Program-made: the position numbers and the translations under genes | Notes under the pieces: model-generated | Told to the model about the DNA's origin: nothing | What the model saw: only the letters and a program-made list of their open reading frames with translations | The model's database searches: none | From: Limnanthes douglasii subsp. nivea | Lineage: Eukaryota; Streptophyta; Magnoliopsida; Brassicales; Limnanthaceae | Direction: 5' to 3' | Assembly (NCBI GenBank): GCA_036936605.1 | Contig: JAUPFV010000005.1 | Location: 6,780,345-6,844,344 of the forward strand | DNA: 64,000 bases | In this document: one piece after another, positions 22,501 through 36,732 of the stretch | How positions within the stretch are numbered: the stretch's first letter is position 1 | Layout of the letters: each line of letters begins with the position of its first letter

Positions 22501-23815
22501 ATACCATAGAAATTATGGTATTTTCAAAACAATGCATGCATTTTGTCTAACCAAAACCTTTGAAATACTGTATTGTAAGAAGTGGGTTTATCTATAACCA
22601 TGAAAAAGACCCAGAATATTTGTTTGAATTCTTCCTGACCTAACACAACTTCAGCTTTGAACTCTCTTTTAACATTACGATCACACCTGTGAATCCAACC
22701 ACTATCTTATCTGAATGATGGCTATTTGGGTGGTTTTTCATCTTATCAAATGTTTTCTTAAATATATCATTCAGTGAACTACTAATATCAAATATTATTC
22801 TTCAAATCTCCAATATATCAATATTAACGCTTATTAAACCAAAATCTTCATCATTATAAAAAAAAATATATGTCAATATGAAGCTCGGTAGAAATAGACG
22901 TTCGCTCATGAAACTGTGCCTTTCGGTTTCCAACATGTTTTTTATTGGAAGAGTTTGTTATGCCCGTCAAATAATCACCCTGAATATTTCTAGGAGTCCG
23001 AAAGCTGAACTCAAGTCTCCACCAGAAACGGTTCCTATGATATGATAGTTCGGATTGTTTTTTAAATATTTATTAGACATGTTAGGAAATTAAGTTGCTC
23101 GATCCATTATTATTATCATCATCATCATCATCATTATCATCATCATATTCTTTTGCTTCTTGCCATTTGAGCCCCGACTCCCTACCTATATCGATGTTGT
23201 TCGTCCCCGAATATCTTTGGGAATTGTTACTGGTCTTTAATAAACATTATCAACTTCCGATGATCTATAAAATATTGAACCTATTCCCTAGAACGATATA
23301 ATCTCTAACTCAATAGCCAATATCATCTTCGAACTTCTAAAACCAATTATTTCTTTCTTATTAAATCATTGTTAAAAGAAATGGGTTCCTATATGGGATA
23401 ACATTTACGACCTTAATATAAATCATGGCCACACTTGGGTTAGTTTAGCATTGTTATCATGTTATATCCACTTATTCCTACAATAGTCCTAACCTTTACC
23501 AGAAGAAACCGCCCAGGTCAGAGCCATTTGAGCTTGCCTCTGTCCGTTCAATTCTTGATTTTGTTGCAACTTGATTAATGCACAAGTCGCAAAAGGAAGA
23601 TGTATTGGGTAATACAATTGTTTTTTCTATATCATCGGTGTTTTGGATGCTATGGTCATGATAAAAAATATGACAAATGGTTGATAATTATATTGAGGTT
23701 GTCGGTTCACGGTAAGTCTTAGTCGCGTCATCTTATTGAATTTTGTATGTGATTTTATACGCGCCAAAAGTGCTCTGAAAGATAATACATTTATTTCGTA
23801 ACATATATAACTAGA
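22501..23815. other. Intergenic or decayed repeat sequence, nothing recognised
   Basis: No coherent frame. A short atc/atcatc microsatellite lies at about 23,107-23,147. Probably decayed retroelement sequence adjoining the gypsy gag remnant. Confidence 0.4.
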
Positions 23816-23819
23816 GTTT

Positions 23820-24920
23820 TAGAGAGGATATCATGTCGAAACAATATGCAAGAAACACCCTCATCGCAATCTTCCAAACTCTTCTTAGTATGAACAAAAC
23901 GTCGACTATAATCTCTTAGACTCTCACCATTATCTTGTTTAGAGCGAAGTATCAATCCCCACTACTATGATTTTTGTTATTATCAATGAGTTGGTGCTAA
24001 AACAGTCCACAATGTTTCAAACTTTTTATTGATCCTAGGGTAGCTGCTTGAACCATGTTAAAACACTACCCTTAAAAATCATCGAGAAGGCTTGACACAA
24101 AAATATGTCATCATGTTCAAAACTTAGCATAATATTTATGAAATTATGGATGTGGTGATCTGGATCACTAGTCATATCATATTTCTCCATCTTTAAAATA
24201 TTAAACTTTTGAGGTAGTTTTTCAAAGAAGATCTCGGTTAAATGTGACCTTATTCAGTTATAACCACAAATGTATTGGAATCCATATGTTCCTTCATTCA
24301 GTATCGAGTATGGATCCACATTGCAATGGGCTCCATTTGGATAATAAGGCACTTGAGACCCATAAAATGGACCATGGTCTGGAGTCACATGCGGAAATTT
24401 ATTCATTTTAAAAACTTGGGTTTGGACCCCGATAGGTGGTGCTGCGGATGAGAGCTTTGCCTACTATTGAAGTCCACAGTAAAGCTCAGTCTAGATTGGC
24501 TCTATAGCTGCAACATGAGTCTTCTCCGGCTCCCCACCTCAAATAGAGTTTCAAATTCTAAATATTTGCAACATCTTCAACACATAGATCTAGAGTGATG
24601 TTGATATTTTGTGTATCTCCTGCTTCAATGATATATTTACTTAGGTAAAAAATAAAACTCCTCATTTGTAGAGGATTAGTAATCGCTAGTAGTCGGAGAT
24701 TAGTAACAACGATGCGCTATGTACTTCATATCAAATAAGTTGCAACTCTTTTCCGGACCATAATGCTTTAAAGACTCCAAAGTCCCATCGTCACTTTTGG
24801 TAATCTCCATTTCCACCTCGAACTTAAGGTTATTGGCTTGGAAGTCAGTGTTTCCCTTTCGGCCCAAAGAGCAGCCACTTCAGCCATAAATATCATTCGT
24901 TTCTCTTCCAATTGACCTTG
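23820..24920 (-). pseudogene. Ty3/gypsy gag remnant
   Basis: Minus-strand translation around 24,225-24,045 gives a clear gag core: LPQKFNILKMEKYDMTSDPD, then HHIHNFINIM, LSFEHDD, CQAFSMIFKGSVLTWFKQLP, then a stop. Frameshifted pieces follow towards 23,820 (TNSLIITKI, then S-x-RFVH-like). Upstream (24,920-24,800) a frame resembling the gag N-terminal region (EEKRMIFMAEVAALWAERE) is present. Many stops; non-functional. Confidence 0.7.
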
Positions 24921-24999
24921 GGACTCAGAAGACTCATAAAGGATTCTGAACCCTTTTTAAGTAATCTTATACTTTAAGGTGGTATTAAGATTTCTTATC

Positions 25000-25527
25000 C
25001 ATGAATACTTATACTACATAAGATAACATAAAAAGAATCTTATATTCGTGAATGGTTTTGGAAGAAAACTTCGAGGTACGAAAAGAAGTACTCCCACTAT
25101 GGTCGTCACTAATGATGTCCAGATATGTTCAGTGGGTTCACCACAAAATGTAGAAAGAGAAAATAGAGAGAGGTAGAAAATAGAATAATAATTATTCATC
25201 ATTTCCTACATGTATGAAAACCTATATTTATAGTGACCATTTTCGACTTAAAAGCTCATATAATTAATAAATAAAAAAAGTACTATTAAACTTGTTTTAC
25301 ATAGCTAATAAATGATCTAAGAACCCGAATCAAATATGATAATAACATAATCAATAAATTTTCTATATATATATATATATATATATAAGTACATCATTTC
25401 AATGAAAGATATATGATATTGATATTTTGAAGATTTTTTTAATTCACGTTTAGCTTATTTAGCTATTAGGTTTTTTTATAAAAAGATAAGATTTGTCTTA
25501 CTCTGCACGCCTATTTACTCTATTACC
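25000..25527. other. Non-coding, retroelement-like leader sequence
   Basis: AT-rich sequence with a (TA)n run at about 25,363-25,386. It lies between the gypsy gag remnant and the LINE ORF1 remnant. No gene seen. Confidence 0.4.
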
Positions 25528-27723
25528 ATGGTCAACACGCCGAAAAACTCCAAATTAAAAGGTAGAAGCACCAGCTCCTCCAAGAAATACAACCCTTGGA
25601 GGAAAGTCACCCTCGTTTCAACTAAGACCAAATTAACATGCACAATGACAAGTTGCTCCTGATGGTGTCCCCATTTTTATCCCAGGGATCTTATTACACA
25701 TCCTCGTGACTCGAAATCACGCCGTCAGTTAGTTCATCATACTCTTGTCATGTTCACCAAGTGTTAATCAATAGCAACTAATTGATTTCCATGTATGGCC
25801 TTCCTCTCATCGTGTATGCCAGCTCTCTTGCCTCCTAAGCTCGAAGCGAGATGTTCTTAACTAGGATTAGGCACGCAGGCTTGCACTGGCTGAGGCTAAA
25901 ACTTTATGGAGACTGGCCAAGGTCCTCAACATTTCCATCATCTCATGAAAATATGCATCTTAACGAAAATGATCTTTCTAAGATTGATTTTGGCACTCCC
26001 AATACCAAGTTGGATCATCTAACGACCATTGTTTCAGGTGAACCTTATCTATTTCAGCCCGAGGCTCTTGTACCGCATGATTGTGGTAACTTCCGAAAGC
26101 CACCCTCTCCTGCCTCCATCAACGCCTTTCGCTCGATGACATCTATCTCCTTAGGTACCCCCATGATCCATGACCTAGACATCTTCTCCCCAGCTGCTGG
26201 GCTTAATTATATTGAATATATAAAGTTTTTTCCTATTGTATTAAGCCAAACATCAGAGTCTCTCAAAGTGACTACTAGACCTTCTACGATTTTGACCATG
26301 TTGTCCAAGCATGCATTAACTCCTTCCTTAGCCATTTGCATTGGATCTCGCATTCATAGCCTTAACTATGCTGCAAGGCCCATGACCATTTTCCTTAAAC
26401 CATTACCCAACCCGTCCCATGTGGAAGATTGTTTCAACAGGTTCTCCAGCTAATCCAACGTGGTTAGGCCCATATCTAATATTTTTCAATCTATTCTAGT
26501 TCAAAGTCAACAAACTTTAACGCCCTTATAGTATTCCACTGTACTATCTGCTTCACTCCACGATCGTGCACAGTTTCACCTCCATTGTCATCCTGGATTT
26601 ATATGTTTATTTTGGCCCTCAACTCTCCATTGGAAGCACACCAACAACATCCTTCCCCTAATAATTCCCCAGTCGTAATTTTTTTCAAAAAATCATCAAT
26701 AGATATCACGGTAATCAATGTTATACTATCATCTGAGCATTCTCATCGAGGCATAGTTTAACAAACTTCAAAGCTCATACTCTAGCCTATCATGCTTTCT
26801 GTTTTATCATACCTAATTTGTTGTACATGAACCACCTCATATCACCATATCTGCTAACGTTGTCCATCAAAGCATACCCACCGCTAAGAAAATAGGTCTA
26901 CCATGATGGACGAGAAGATCCATTATCTGCATGTTGAAGATGACGCTATTAACACTTACAAAACTGAGTGAGCTAAATGTTTTTCTATATATTTCCTTGG
27001 AGATAATCCGGCTTCATACCACGTTTATGTCATTGCTAAAATGATCTAAGACATGCACGGGTTGCAGGAATGCAAGGTAACTTCCTGTGGCCATTTCTTT
27101 TTTCTCTTATCCACATATGACAATGTTACCTCAATACTCGAGTTGGCTCCATGGTTTTTTAATCCCATCTTTCTCAAAATATGAAAACCAATGGCTTCCG
27201 CGGTGAATGAACTCGTGAAGTTTATTCCTCTCCATGTCAAGTTCTATGGAATCCCCACGATCTTTCCTCAAAGAAAAGGCTTAACCTTCTTGGAAATTTC
27301 CTTGACACACATATTTATGTTGACATTTATACTGATAATATGGTCTGTTTGAGTTTTGCGAGAATTCGTATCATGATGAATGCTACTGAAGAGCTACCTA
27401 AGGTTTTGGGAATCAAATGTATGAGAAAGTATACCTATCCGCATATCGAATATCAAAGATTGTCTCTTTTGTGTAAAAAATGTAACTCTTTTGACCACGT
27501 TAGCACAGACTGTTCAGAACCACCCTCTTCATTGCATTCTAATAACTCGCAAGTTGTTACCCACCGGATCGGTAAACAGTCTTTAGTTGACAACAACACT
27601 CATTCGTTGTCAGCCTCTTTCAGCAACGACGGCGTGACGCCCTTTCCAAATTACAATTTTCTTCGATGGGCTTTGATGGTGATATGGAAGATGATCCTTT
27701 GGAGAGGTAATCATGCTCCATGA
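25528..27723 (+). pseudogene. LINE (L1-type) ORF1 remnant with DUF4283-like and CCHC knuckle regions
   Basis: A broken plus-strand frame starts at the ATG at 25,528 (MVNTPKNSKLKGRSTSSSKK) and is open at 25,851-26,453 (200 codons, no assigned domain). At about 27,140-27,340 it gives LELAPWFFNP, then PLHVKFYGIPTIFPQRKGL, the DUF4283-like part of plant LINE ORF1. At 27,475-27,515 is a knuckle CKKCNSFDHVSTDC (C-x2-C-x4-H-x4-C). ORF1 proteins bind the LINE RNA. ORF2 is absent, and frameshifts separate the blocks. That 25,851-26,453 belongs to the same ORF is an inference from position. Confidence 0.6.
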
Positions 27724-28079
27724 TGACAACACTATCCTCACACAAGCCTTTTTTGAATAACATTTTGTGGACCAGAACGCGACATAAGTTGATTCTCCCC
27801 TCACCCATGCTAAAATGCAAACTGCTGCTTGTGGTCTCTTAACGTTTCAAAAATAATATGATATTTAATTGGTAACAAATGTTTTTCGTTTTGGATGGCT
27901 TATGGCGTGAGAAGTGGCTGGCTCGAGCGTAAGATTTAGACATTTGTTCTTCGATTGATTATTGCTACTCTTTTTTTTTTCTCAGAAAGAACCTGCAGTC
28001 GTTATTCAACGAGTGCACACAAGGTAAACTCTCAGTTTGATGCAATAGTCTGAAAATTAACCCAAAAAGTAAAATACAC

Positions 28080-28185
28080 AAGATAACAGACTCTAACAAA
28101 AAAATATGTGTAAAGAGAATCGAACGCCTGACCCTTTGGTCACGAGCTCACCTACTCTCTCATTGTTTTAGTTTTGGTTGTGTCT
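28080..28185 (-). mobile_element. SINE fragment
   Basis: On the minus strand gtcaggcgttcgattctc resembles a pol III B box, preceded by gtgagctcgtgaccaaag as in tRNA-derived plant SINEs. A T/A-rich tail follows. Only the head portion is evident. The rest of 27,724-28,580 shows no gene. Confidence 0.5.
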
Positions 28186-28586
28186 CTTTCCGTACCATTC
28201 CATATTATTGTTATTAATATTCTTTTATATGCCGAAAAATTCCCTAAAATAATTGCATGGATATTATTGTATTTTAAAATATACCAAAATAAGCATATTT
28301 TTTTTTAATTATTCTTTATTATACCAAAAACAATCTATTGATTATAGTTATAAAATATTTTTTTATTCGTTGTTTTATGATTTATTTGGTGTTTTAATTT
28401 TTCTTTCAAAGTTAAGCACTAGATGAATCAAACAGATAGGTTTTCTTTTAAAACAACTTTTATATAATTACGACTTAAATTCTGAAAAAAATAGTCCATT
28501 AATTTTTGGTTGATACGATAATAAACGTATTAAAGTTATGCTTTTAAATACAAACATAAGAATCATTTTGGATTTAATTTTGGAGC

Positions 28587-28594
28587 TATAAATA
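28587..28594 (+). promoter_or_regulatory. TATA box of APX gene
   Basis: TATAAATA 324 bp upstream of the APX start codon and about 100 bp upstream of the 5'-UTR intron donor, a fitting spacing for transcription starting near 28,620. Confidence 0.65.
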
Positions 28595-28690
28595 CAAAGA
28601 AGTCTTGTTTAAGAAGCTTGTGGTCTACTCGTGTCTGCTTTTCAAAAATCGAGCGTTCCTTCTTCTTCTTCGTTTTCAAGGTTCTGTCCT

Positions 28691-28899
28691 GTAAGTGAAG
28701 CTTTTGCTGAAAGATCTTGGTTTCAAGTATCTTAGTTTTATGGTCATTTTTTCGTGTGTGTCGTGTTGTGTATGCTGTTTGGTTCGATTTTGATGTTCAT
28801 TTGTAGCTTTTGTTCGATCGATGTAGTTTTTTACATGTTTCATGCTTGAAGCATGATTATCATTTAGATCTGAAATGGACCGTGCTTTGTTTGGTGTAG
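28691..28899 (+). other. 5'-UTR intron of APX gene
   Basis: Donor GTAAGTG after ctgtcct at 28,691, T-rich interior, acceptor TTGGTGTAG ending at 28,899, eleven bases before the start codon. 5'-UTR introns are common in plant cytosolic APX genes. Confidence 0.7.
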
Positions 28900-28910
28900 T
28901 AATCGCAAAG

Positions 28911-30796
<1,886 letters not shown>

Positions 30797-31010
30797 ACTT
30801 GTTTGAGATGAAATGGTGCCAGTAATATGTTATTCTTTCCTTTCCTTATTGTTTTTTTACTTATCTTCTGTTATTAGTTGGTAAAATGCTGTAGTTCAGT
30901 TTGATTTTTTTTTAGTCGGGATTGTTGAAACTGAGAATGTTATGGTGCGTTTTCAATAATACAACTATTAAGATGATGCTTGTGTTTTCGATTCAGTTTA
31001 GATTCCGTTT
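30797..31010 (+). other. APX 3' untranslated region
   Basis: T-rich sequence after the stop codon, with an AATAA-type motif at about 30,954. The end point is a guess. Confidence 0.4.
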
Positions 31011-31219
31011 TCTTTCTACTTATGTTTTGAGTTTAGATTCAGTTTAGATTCGGTTTCTTTCTTATGTTTTGAGCTTAGAAATTAAAGCTTGCTCCGATTT
31101 AATATTTGTAATCCAACATTTTTTACTTAAAATATTACTCAAAAACGTAATCGACGAATTAATAGAAAAGCAAAACGTTTGTGGCTTTTATATTATCGTT
31201 CTGATCCTCATCCGGGACG

Positions 31220-32031
31220 GGTGGCAGCAACAACCTCATCCGGAATCGTTCACACCTTCAACAATATTTGTTTTATTTTAGTTTTGATTTCCCTTCTTAC
31301 CAATCAGTTTCAGACAATCTCTATAATGACCATGCTCACCACATTCATAATAGTTTGAATTCTTTACCTTTGATTTGGACCTCCAGTTCTTCTTTCTTAA
31401 AAAACTCGCTTTGCTTCTAGATCTTCCCATAATAATAAGGCCTTCCCATTCAGCTTGATTGTCTGATCGCAACTGTCTCAACTCCGTTGTTTTGAGCCCC
31501 CCTTTGAAATCTGCTAGTAATAAATTATCCTTACCATACATTATGGTATCTACGATTTTTTCACAGGTAGCTCGTAACGATCTCAAGACAAACAAAGCTA
31601 GATCCTCATCCTCAATGTTGATGTCTATGTTCTCCAAGTCCATTATGATTGATTTACAATTATCGAAGTGTTCAGTTATGGACATACTTTCTTTCAGTCT
31701 AAAATCAGACAAGCGTTTCTTCAAGTATAATCGGTTGAATACTGATTTTTCTAAGTAAAGATCTCCTAGCTTATTCCATGCGCATGCAACAGTACTCTCA
31801 CCACTAAGCTCGCGAAGAACATTGTCTTTCATACTTATTAAAATCCAGCATAAATCCCTTTCTTGAAGATCTTGCTTCTCATCTTCTTTCATCTCTTCTC
31901 GTAACTTATTCTCCACAGCCTTCCACAGACCTTGCAGTACCAATGAATATTTCACTTTTAACCTTCCACAATGCAAAGTTGTATCCCGCATCAAATTTCT
32001 TAATCTTGTATTTGGTTGTTGTAGACACCAT
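31220..32031 (-). pseudogene. Ty1/copia gag remnant (UBN2-type)
   Basis: Minus strand from the ATG at 32,031: TTTKYKIKKFDAG, then in a shifted frame LKVKYSLVLQGLWKAVENKL, a long copia gag body (SMSITEHFDNCKSIIMDLEN) and a degenerate zinc knuckle YYECGEHGHYRDC lacking the first Cys. A frameshift lies near 31,950. Pol is absent; the fragment ends near 31,220, where it meets APX-proximal sequence. A primer site and LTR precede it. Homologous to the gag at 58,980-59,545. Confidence 0.8.
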
Positions 32032-32068
32032 TGTGAAACCCTAATTGCAAACCCTAATTACACAACTT

Positions 32069-32313
32069 GGCTATGATACCAATTGTAGGGAATATGGGTA
32101 CCACATATTCTGTCTCCATATATAAGTAAGAACAATCGATCTCCACACTAGTATGATATTATCCGCTTTGGCGCCCGAAAGCCCGCACGACTTTGCTTTT
32201 GGTCCACTTCCAAAAAACCTCATACTAGTTGAGATATGTTCTTACTTATATACCACTAATCCTTCCCATTTTTAACCGATATGGGATGTGATACTTTGGT
32301 CATCATCCTAATA
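32069..32313 (-). mobile_element. Copia primer-binding site and 5' LTR
   Basis: On the minus strand the LTR (32,313-32,084) ends in ccctaca, followed after two bases by TGGTATCATAGCC (32,081-32,069). This differs at one base from the complement of the initiator tRNA-Met 3' end used by copia elements. The LTR is about 230 bp, with the tccgctttgg/gcccgca core shared with 15.6 kb and 59.6 kb. Confidence 0.7.
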
Positions 32314-34165
32314 GATAGCATATGTGATGACAATGTTCACGTTTTTGATCGATGCGTGTTTATATCGACCCCGAGAGTGTGCATTCTGGAGTTTTCTCTC
32401 TGTGCGAGTAGTATTCCGATGTATGATAACTTATTTACCGACATAGAGGAAGCATCAAAGCCTTTTTCAGGGTTCATATGATTATCAAAACGACATACTT
32501 TAGAATACTGTTTTTGTTTTCTTACACTTTCTACAACATGTCCGGCTTATGTTTTCTCTTTGATGGTGGAAAATAGTCGTTTGATGGTCATAAATTTACT
32601 TTTATAAGTGTTGTATACTTACTGCTTTATTTTAACGATATGATCTAATTTGTTTTCGGCTAGTGGATCTTGCACTTTATCGGCTATGAGACTAAGAGAC
32701 TTAATATTCGAGCGTTTCGACATGGTAAAATGCCTGATTTTACTTTTCAAGCGTGGTCAAAAATATATTTTTTGATTGGGTTTTTAGGTAACTTTTAATT
32801 TCCAGAGGCTATACCAATGATGTGTTGTGATTGTGTTCAGCCGAAAGATATCTGAGTCAAACAAGTTAACAAAAATTTGGATACAAATTGAGATTGAGAG
32901 AAGAAATATAGAGGAAGGTGATGCACAAATAATGTTGAATTTCCCAAGCTCTTATGTTGGATTTCTTATTTATGGTTGGGTTACAATTATAATATGATAA
33001 AGCATACCAATTAAGGACGTTCACAAACCTTTTATAAACTAAGGTCTAGTTACAAAACAAATATCAACGTTTCCTAAAGCTTATCCGAGCATTTTATAAT
33101 GCTAGAGATCAGAGAAATTACAATTTAAGCCTTCTAATAGCTCAATTTAGATATATTACAAATCAAAACCTCATCACAGTCGGTGATATGAAGGGTCTTG
33201 GGTTGTTTTGAAGTTCCTTTAATGGCTACAGTTGATAAAGAATATCACACTCGATTACTTGAAGATGAAGCAATAACAAGATCATAAGTTTCAAGTGGGA
33301 TAGCAACGACTTTATCATATACAATTTCGTTTGATTAGTTAATGATATTTTATCTTTGTTACACGACGTACGACGAAAAGAAGGGATAAGAGTTTGGTTT
33401 CATCAGGATGTCTATAAATAAATAATCAAGGAGTTATTTGAATGACTATCAAATTTGCCGAACTGACCAAATGCTTGGTCGTCCAGCGAATCTTATTGGG
33501 CAACTAGCATGATATAGGAACGAAGTTTTCTAGTGATACACAACTTATACCCCATATTACTATGACTAATATGAAAATTCTAGAAAACGAAGAGTATACA
33601 TGATTTGTATATGGATTGGTTGATTGAGAAAAACAGTACGTCGTCAAAATATTGTGACGGTATAATTCATCTTATATGAAGATTTTAGAAAGAGATTTAA
33701 AAAAACGAGAAGTTCTCAAGAAGAATATCGTGAAAAAAAAACTAAAATCAAAATATTAAATTGTAAATTAAAATAAAATCAATGACTTACAAGTTACCTA
33801 ATCTAATAGCTAGTTGTGAAGCTAAAATGTCTCATTTTTAACATCATCAATCATTCACTTTTAGTCATTTATTTAGGTTATCGTCCAACGTATCCATGTG
33901 AAACGTAACATCAAGTAACGTGTTTATTTAGAGTGAATCGTACAATTTTAATACCAAATAGTTATCCGTACTGTATCAAATTTTGAATGAGTATTGGTAA
34001 ATACTTGTCACGTTGAATGGTTATCGTGAATCTGTTTTGATTATGGATGCTAAACGGAAAGGGAAAAACACATATATCAAACCAACCATGCATTAGCTAA
34101 GAATCTAGTTCAACAAGCACATATGAATAGGATAAACCAACGCTCGTACAAGTTAAACCCAATGT
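32314..34165. repeat. ARF 3'-flank duplication, unit 1
   Basis: Diverged but continuous match to 59,779-61,755, and in part to 56,215-56,990. It includes tatatcgaccccgagagtgt, ctttgatggtggaaaatag, and a segment of about 530 bp (32,880-33,400) that is present in the 60.3-60.85 kb copy but absent at 56.5 kb. On the minus strand that segment holds a conserved 55-codon open piece (VAIPLETY, ending NISKLSY) of unknown origin. Confidence 0.7.
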
Positions 34166-34187
34166 TCCGCATATCAGACAATGATGT

Positions 34188-35427
34188 TCAACACCGCGAC
34201 TTTTTCTTTGATGGAGAGACCGTCAAAGACTCTATTTCAGGTGTGTCCGGTACTAATTTAACCTCCCATGGGTTGACCTGGTTCAAGTTTTGAACGAATT
34301 CCGGTTCGTCCCACGTAACCTGAAAATTAATCACACATTCAATTTGCTTAGAAGAATAAGAATGAATAAGTTTGGTAATAATGAACTAATTAGGCGTTAA
34401 TAAGCATTGAAATTTAATCAATCAAGACGCTCAAATACAAATGAAAATTTTATAAAACCTGAAGTGAATTCCAAAGAGAATTAGGCCACAGTGGATCAGC
34501 CGGCTGAACAGCAGATACAGATCCCTTGAGCCAAGTGATTAGTTGTGAATCCGCCGATTCAAAGGCCTTTTTGAACCTTGTCCCCTTACGCCAAGATACT
34601 CTCATCGCGGCCCTAACAACTTCCTCCTCTACACAAAACGCCGAGGTATTTGGCCGTGGATAGTAAAGTACATCAAAAACTTGGCCGCTACTAGCTGATG
34701 CTAGCGCCTGCCTTACAGCCTCAGATTTCTCTTCATCCCCAACCGCGTCACGTTTTGCTCGACGGATCCCCACACAGAGATCTCCGTTTTCTGATTTAAA
34801 AAACACAAGTGTATCTCCTGCAACTAGCTTTTTATTCCTGACAAACGACTTCCATCCAGCTCTTAGCTCATGTTTGTTTGGAATTGGTCGGTAAATATGT
34901 TTAAATTTCCATGTTTCACCATGGATGTCTTTTACCTCTACCATCTTCAAGTCATGCCGATCAGCGTTGTAGTCCAATGGAGGAAAAATCCTTTTTGCAG
35001 CAGACTGTGGGACAATTAATCCTTTAAAGCCGGCCTTCATGTTAGTGTCTGATCGGGTCAGAGTTTTAGCAAAAGAATAACCAGAAGACCGGCTTCCCGA
35101 TCCTAGAACGCTGGTGTCTTTGAGATAGACAGGGTGGTTGTTGTTTGGTCGAGGATTTAGCCTGATTTTAACATAGACTTCGTCGGTATCAGGGTTGGCA
35201 AGAAATTTCACCAATTCAACGCCACAGAGGATATTGGGCGGATAACCGCGGCCGGAGAAATCTTTGGTGGTTGTAATTTGCGCATTTTCCACATGACCTT
35301 GTGGGAAGTAGAAAGCGGTGGAGTTAACTGTTGGGATATGGAGCATCAATCCTGCGCATGCATGCCACAGTTGCGAATCCACACTCTTTTCTTCTTCTTC
35401 TTCCATTTTCTCTGTCGAATGGACCAA
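34188..35427 (-). CDS. ARF10/16/17-type auxin response factor, DNA-binding-domain-only (copy 1)
   Basis: Predicted nuclear transcription regulator. Exon 1 is 35427-34459 (323 codons), exon 2 is 34319-34188 (43 codons and TGA). Intron donor CAG|GTTTTA, acceptor TTTTCAG, phase 0. The 366-aa product has the N-terminal dimerisation strand (SQLWHACAG, 18-26), PQGHVENAQ (42-50), a B3 DNA-binding domain (about 118-226, ending GDLCVGIRRAKR) and the ancillary ARF domain (about 249-345: VFDVLYYPRP, VTWDEPEF, NQVNPWEVKLV). It then stops soon after a basic SPSKKKSRC. The middle region and any PB1 domain are absent; relatives run 200 or more residues further. The first ATG is used; Met8 (MEEEEEK) is an alternative. 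It is the only ARF copy here without a coding defect. Some B3 positions are unusual (HIYRPIPNKHELRAGW). A truncated ARF could compete for auxin-response elements, which is inference. Confidence 0.8.
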
Positions 35428-35825
35428 AAATATAAAAAAAAGTGTTTTGAAAGAAGATCAAGATTTAGTTTTTCTGTATGAAGTTCCGTAAACTGAAGTG
35501 AAAAATGAGAACAAATTTTTATATTTTGTTTTTGAAAGAAGAAAGAATTTCAAGATTTAGTTTTTCTGTTATAAGTTAAAGAGAAAAATAAGAATAAACA
35601 AAGTTACAATTTCTGTTTTGAAAGAAGAAAGAATATCAAGATTAGTTGCTCTTTACGAAGTCAGTAAGTTGAAATGATGACTGAAACTGAAACCGAAACC
35701 TTGTCTAAGAGCTGAACGGATTAACAAGCTTGCCTTTTATAATTTATTCGACTAAGAGTTTGGGGAAAGTACCTTAGCTATATCCAACGTAGGTCATTAT
35801 CCGATACTAGTTTTCGAAATTGATG
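35428..35825 (-). repeat. ARF copy 1 5' flank
   Basis: Promoter-side sequence shared with 40,890, 63,021 and the orphan flanks at 36,733 and 50,225. Typical strings are tttgaaagaagaaagaat and tcaagatttagtttttctgt. It is cut by a copia fragment at about 35,826. Confidence 0.7.
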
Positions 35826-36660
35826 AGCTTGTTTGAGACCATATAAAGCTTTCGTAAGTTAAAAAAGTTTACCTCGTTGGTGAGCAACACTTGAAGGAGG
35901 AGTCATGTGAACCTCCTTATGAATACCACAATTCAAAAATGCATTTTTGACAACTAGTTCGAAGATCTTCCATTGACGAACAGATGCAACCGCAATAAGA
36001 GTATGAACTGTCGTCAACTTTTTAGTGAGAACCCAGTTACACCAAATTGAGGAAGTATTGTTACTCAAAATGGAGAAAAAATATTTAAAGGTGCCGTTCT
36101 AATACAAAACTCTTAGATTGATGATTTATATAATTATATAATTAATTATAAGATATATAATTCTCTAACCCATTTAAAGATCTCACCAAGAGAGGGAGTT
36201 TAGAATTTTCTCACCATAATAATTCACCACAAAGCGAAATCGTATTGCGAAGAACTACAAGACCTAGGAAGCCACCTATTTATTTAAAGGATTATGAAGT
36301 TCAAGCAAACGAATGTACTATCACTTCTTACTTTATGTTGGAAGACATGTTGGAAAATAAGCCTTCATCTTTTATTGAAGCTCAAGGGAAGTCAATATGG
36401 GAGAATGCAATGAAAGATGAAATTCCGGCCTTGGACATAAATTCTATCTGGGTTATTGTACCGAGACCGAAAGATGCTGAACTTTTTACATGCAAATGGG
36501 TTTACAAATTAAAGAAGGCAGTAGATGGAAGCGTTTCTAGACACAAAGCTCGTCTAGTTTCTCGTGGTTTCTTTCAATCACATGGTATCAGAGCCAATTT
36601 CAAAACAATGTGGGATTCAAAGCAAATATATTGAATATCCAGCGATATGTTTCTGCTGTG
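35826..36660. pseudogene. Copia reverse-transcriptase fragments in head-to-head orientation
   Basis: Minus strand 36,068-35,859 gives KLTTVHTLIAVASVRQWKIF and HKEVHMTPPS, the middle of copia RT. Plus strand 36,245-36,634 gives RRTTRPRKPPIYLKDYEVQA, WVYKLKKAVDGSVSRHKARL, the start of copia RT. The two halves belong to one continuous protein but lie on opposite strands. The same arrangement recurs at 49.07-50.09 kb, so the rearrangement preceded duplication of the locus. Confidence 0.75.
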
Positions 36661-36732
36661 ATTATGCGACATTATTCCTCCCATCAACACATCCAACGAT
36701 GTTGATTCCGTTGTGATTAGGCGATGTACCAA

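Noticed and set aside
31069..31281. Small plus-strand ORF downstream of APX
   Set aside because: Overlaps the APX 3' side and copia junction, no domain, composition like non-coding DNA.
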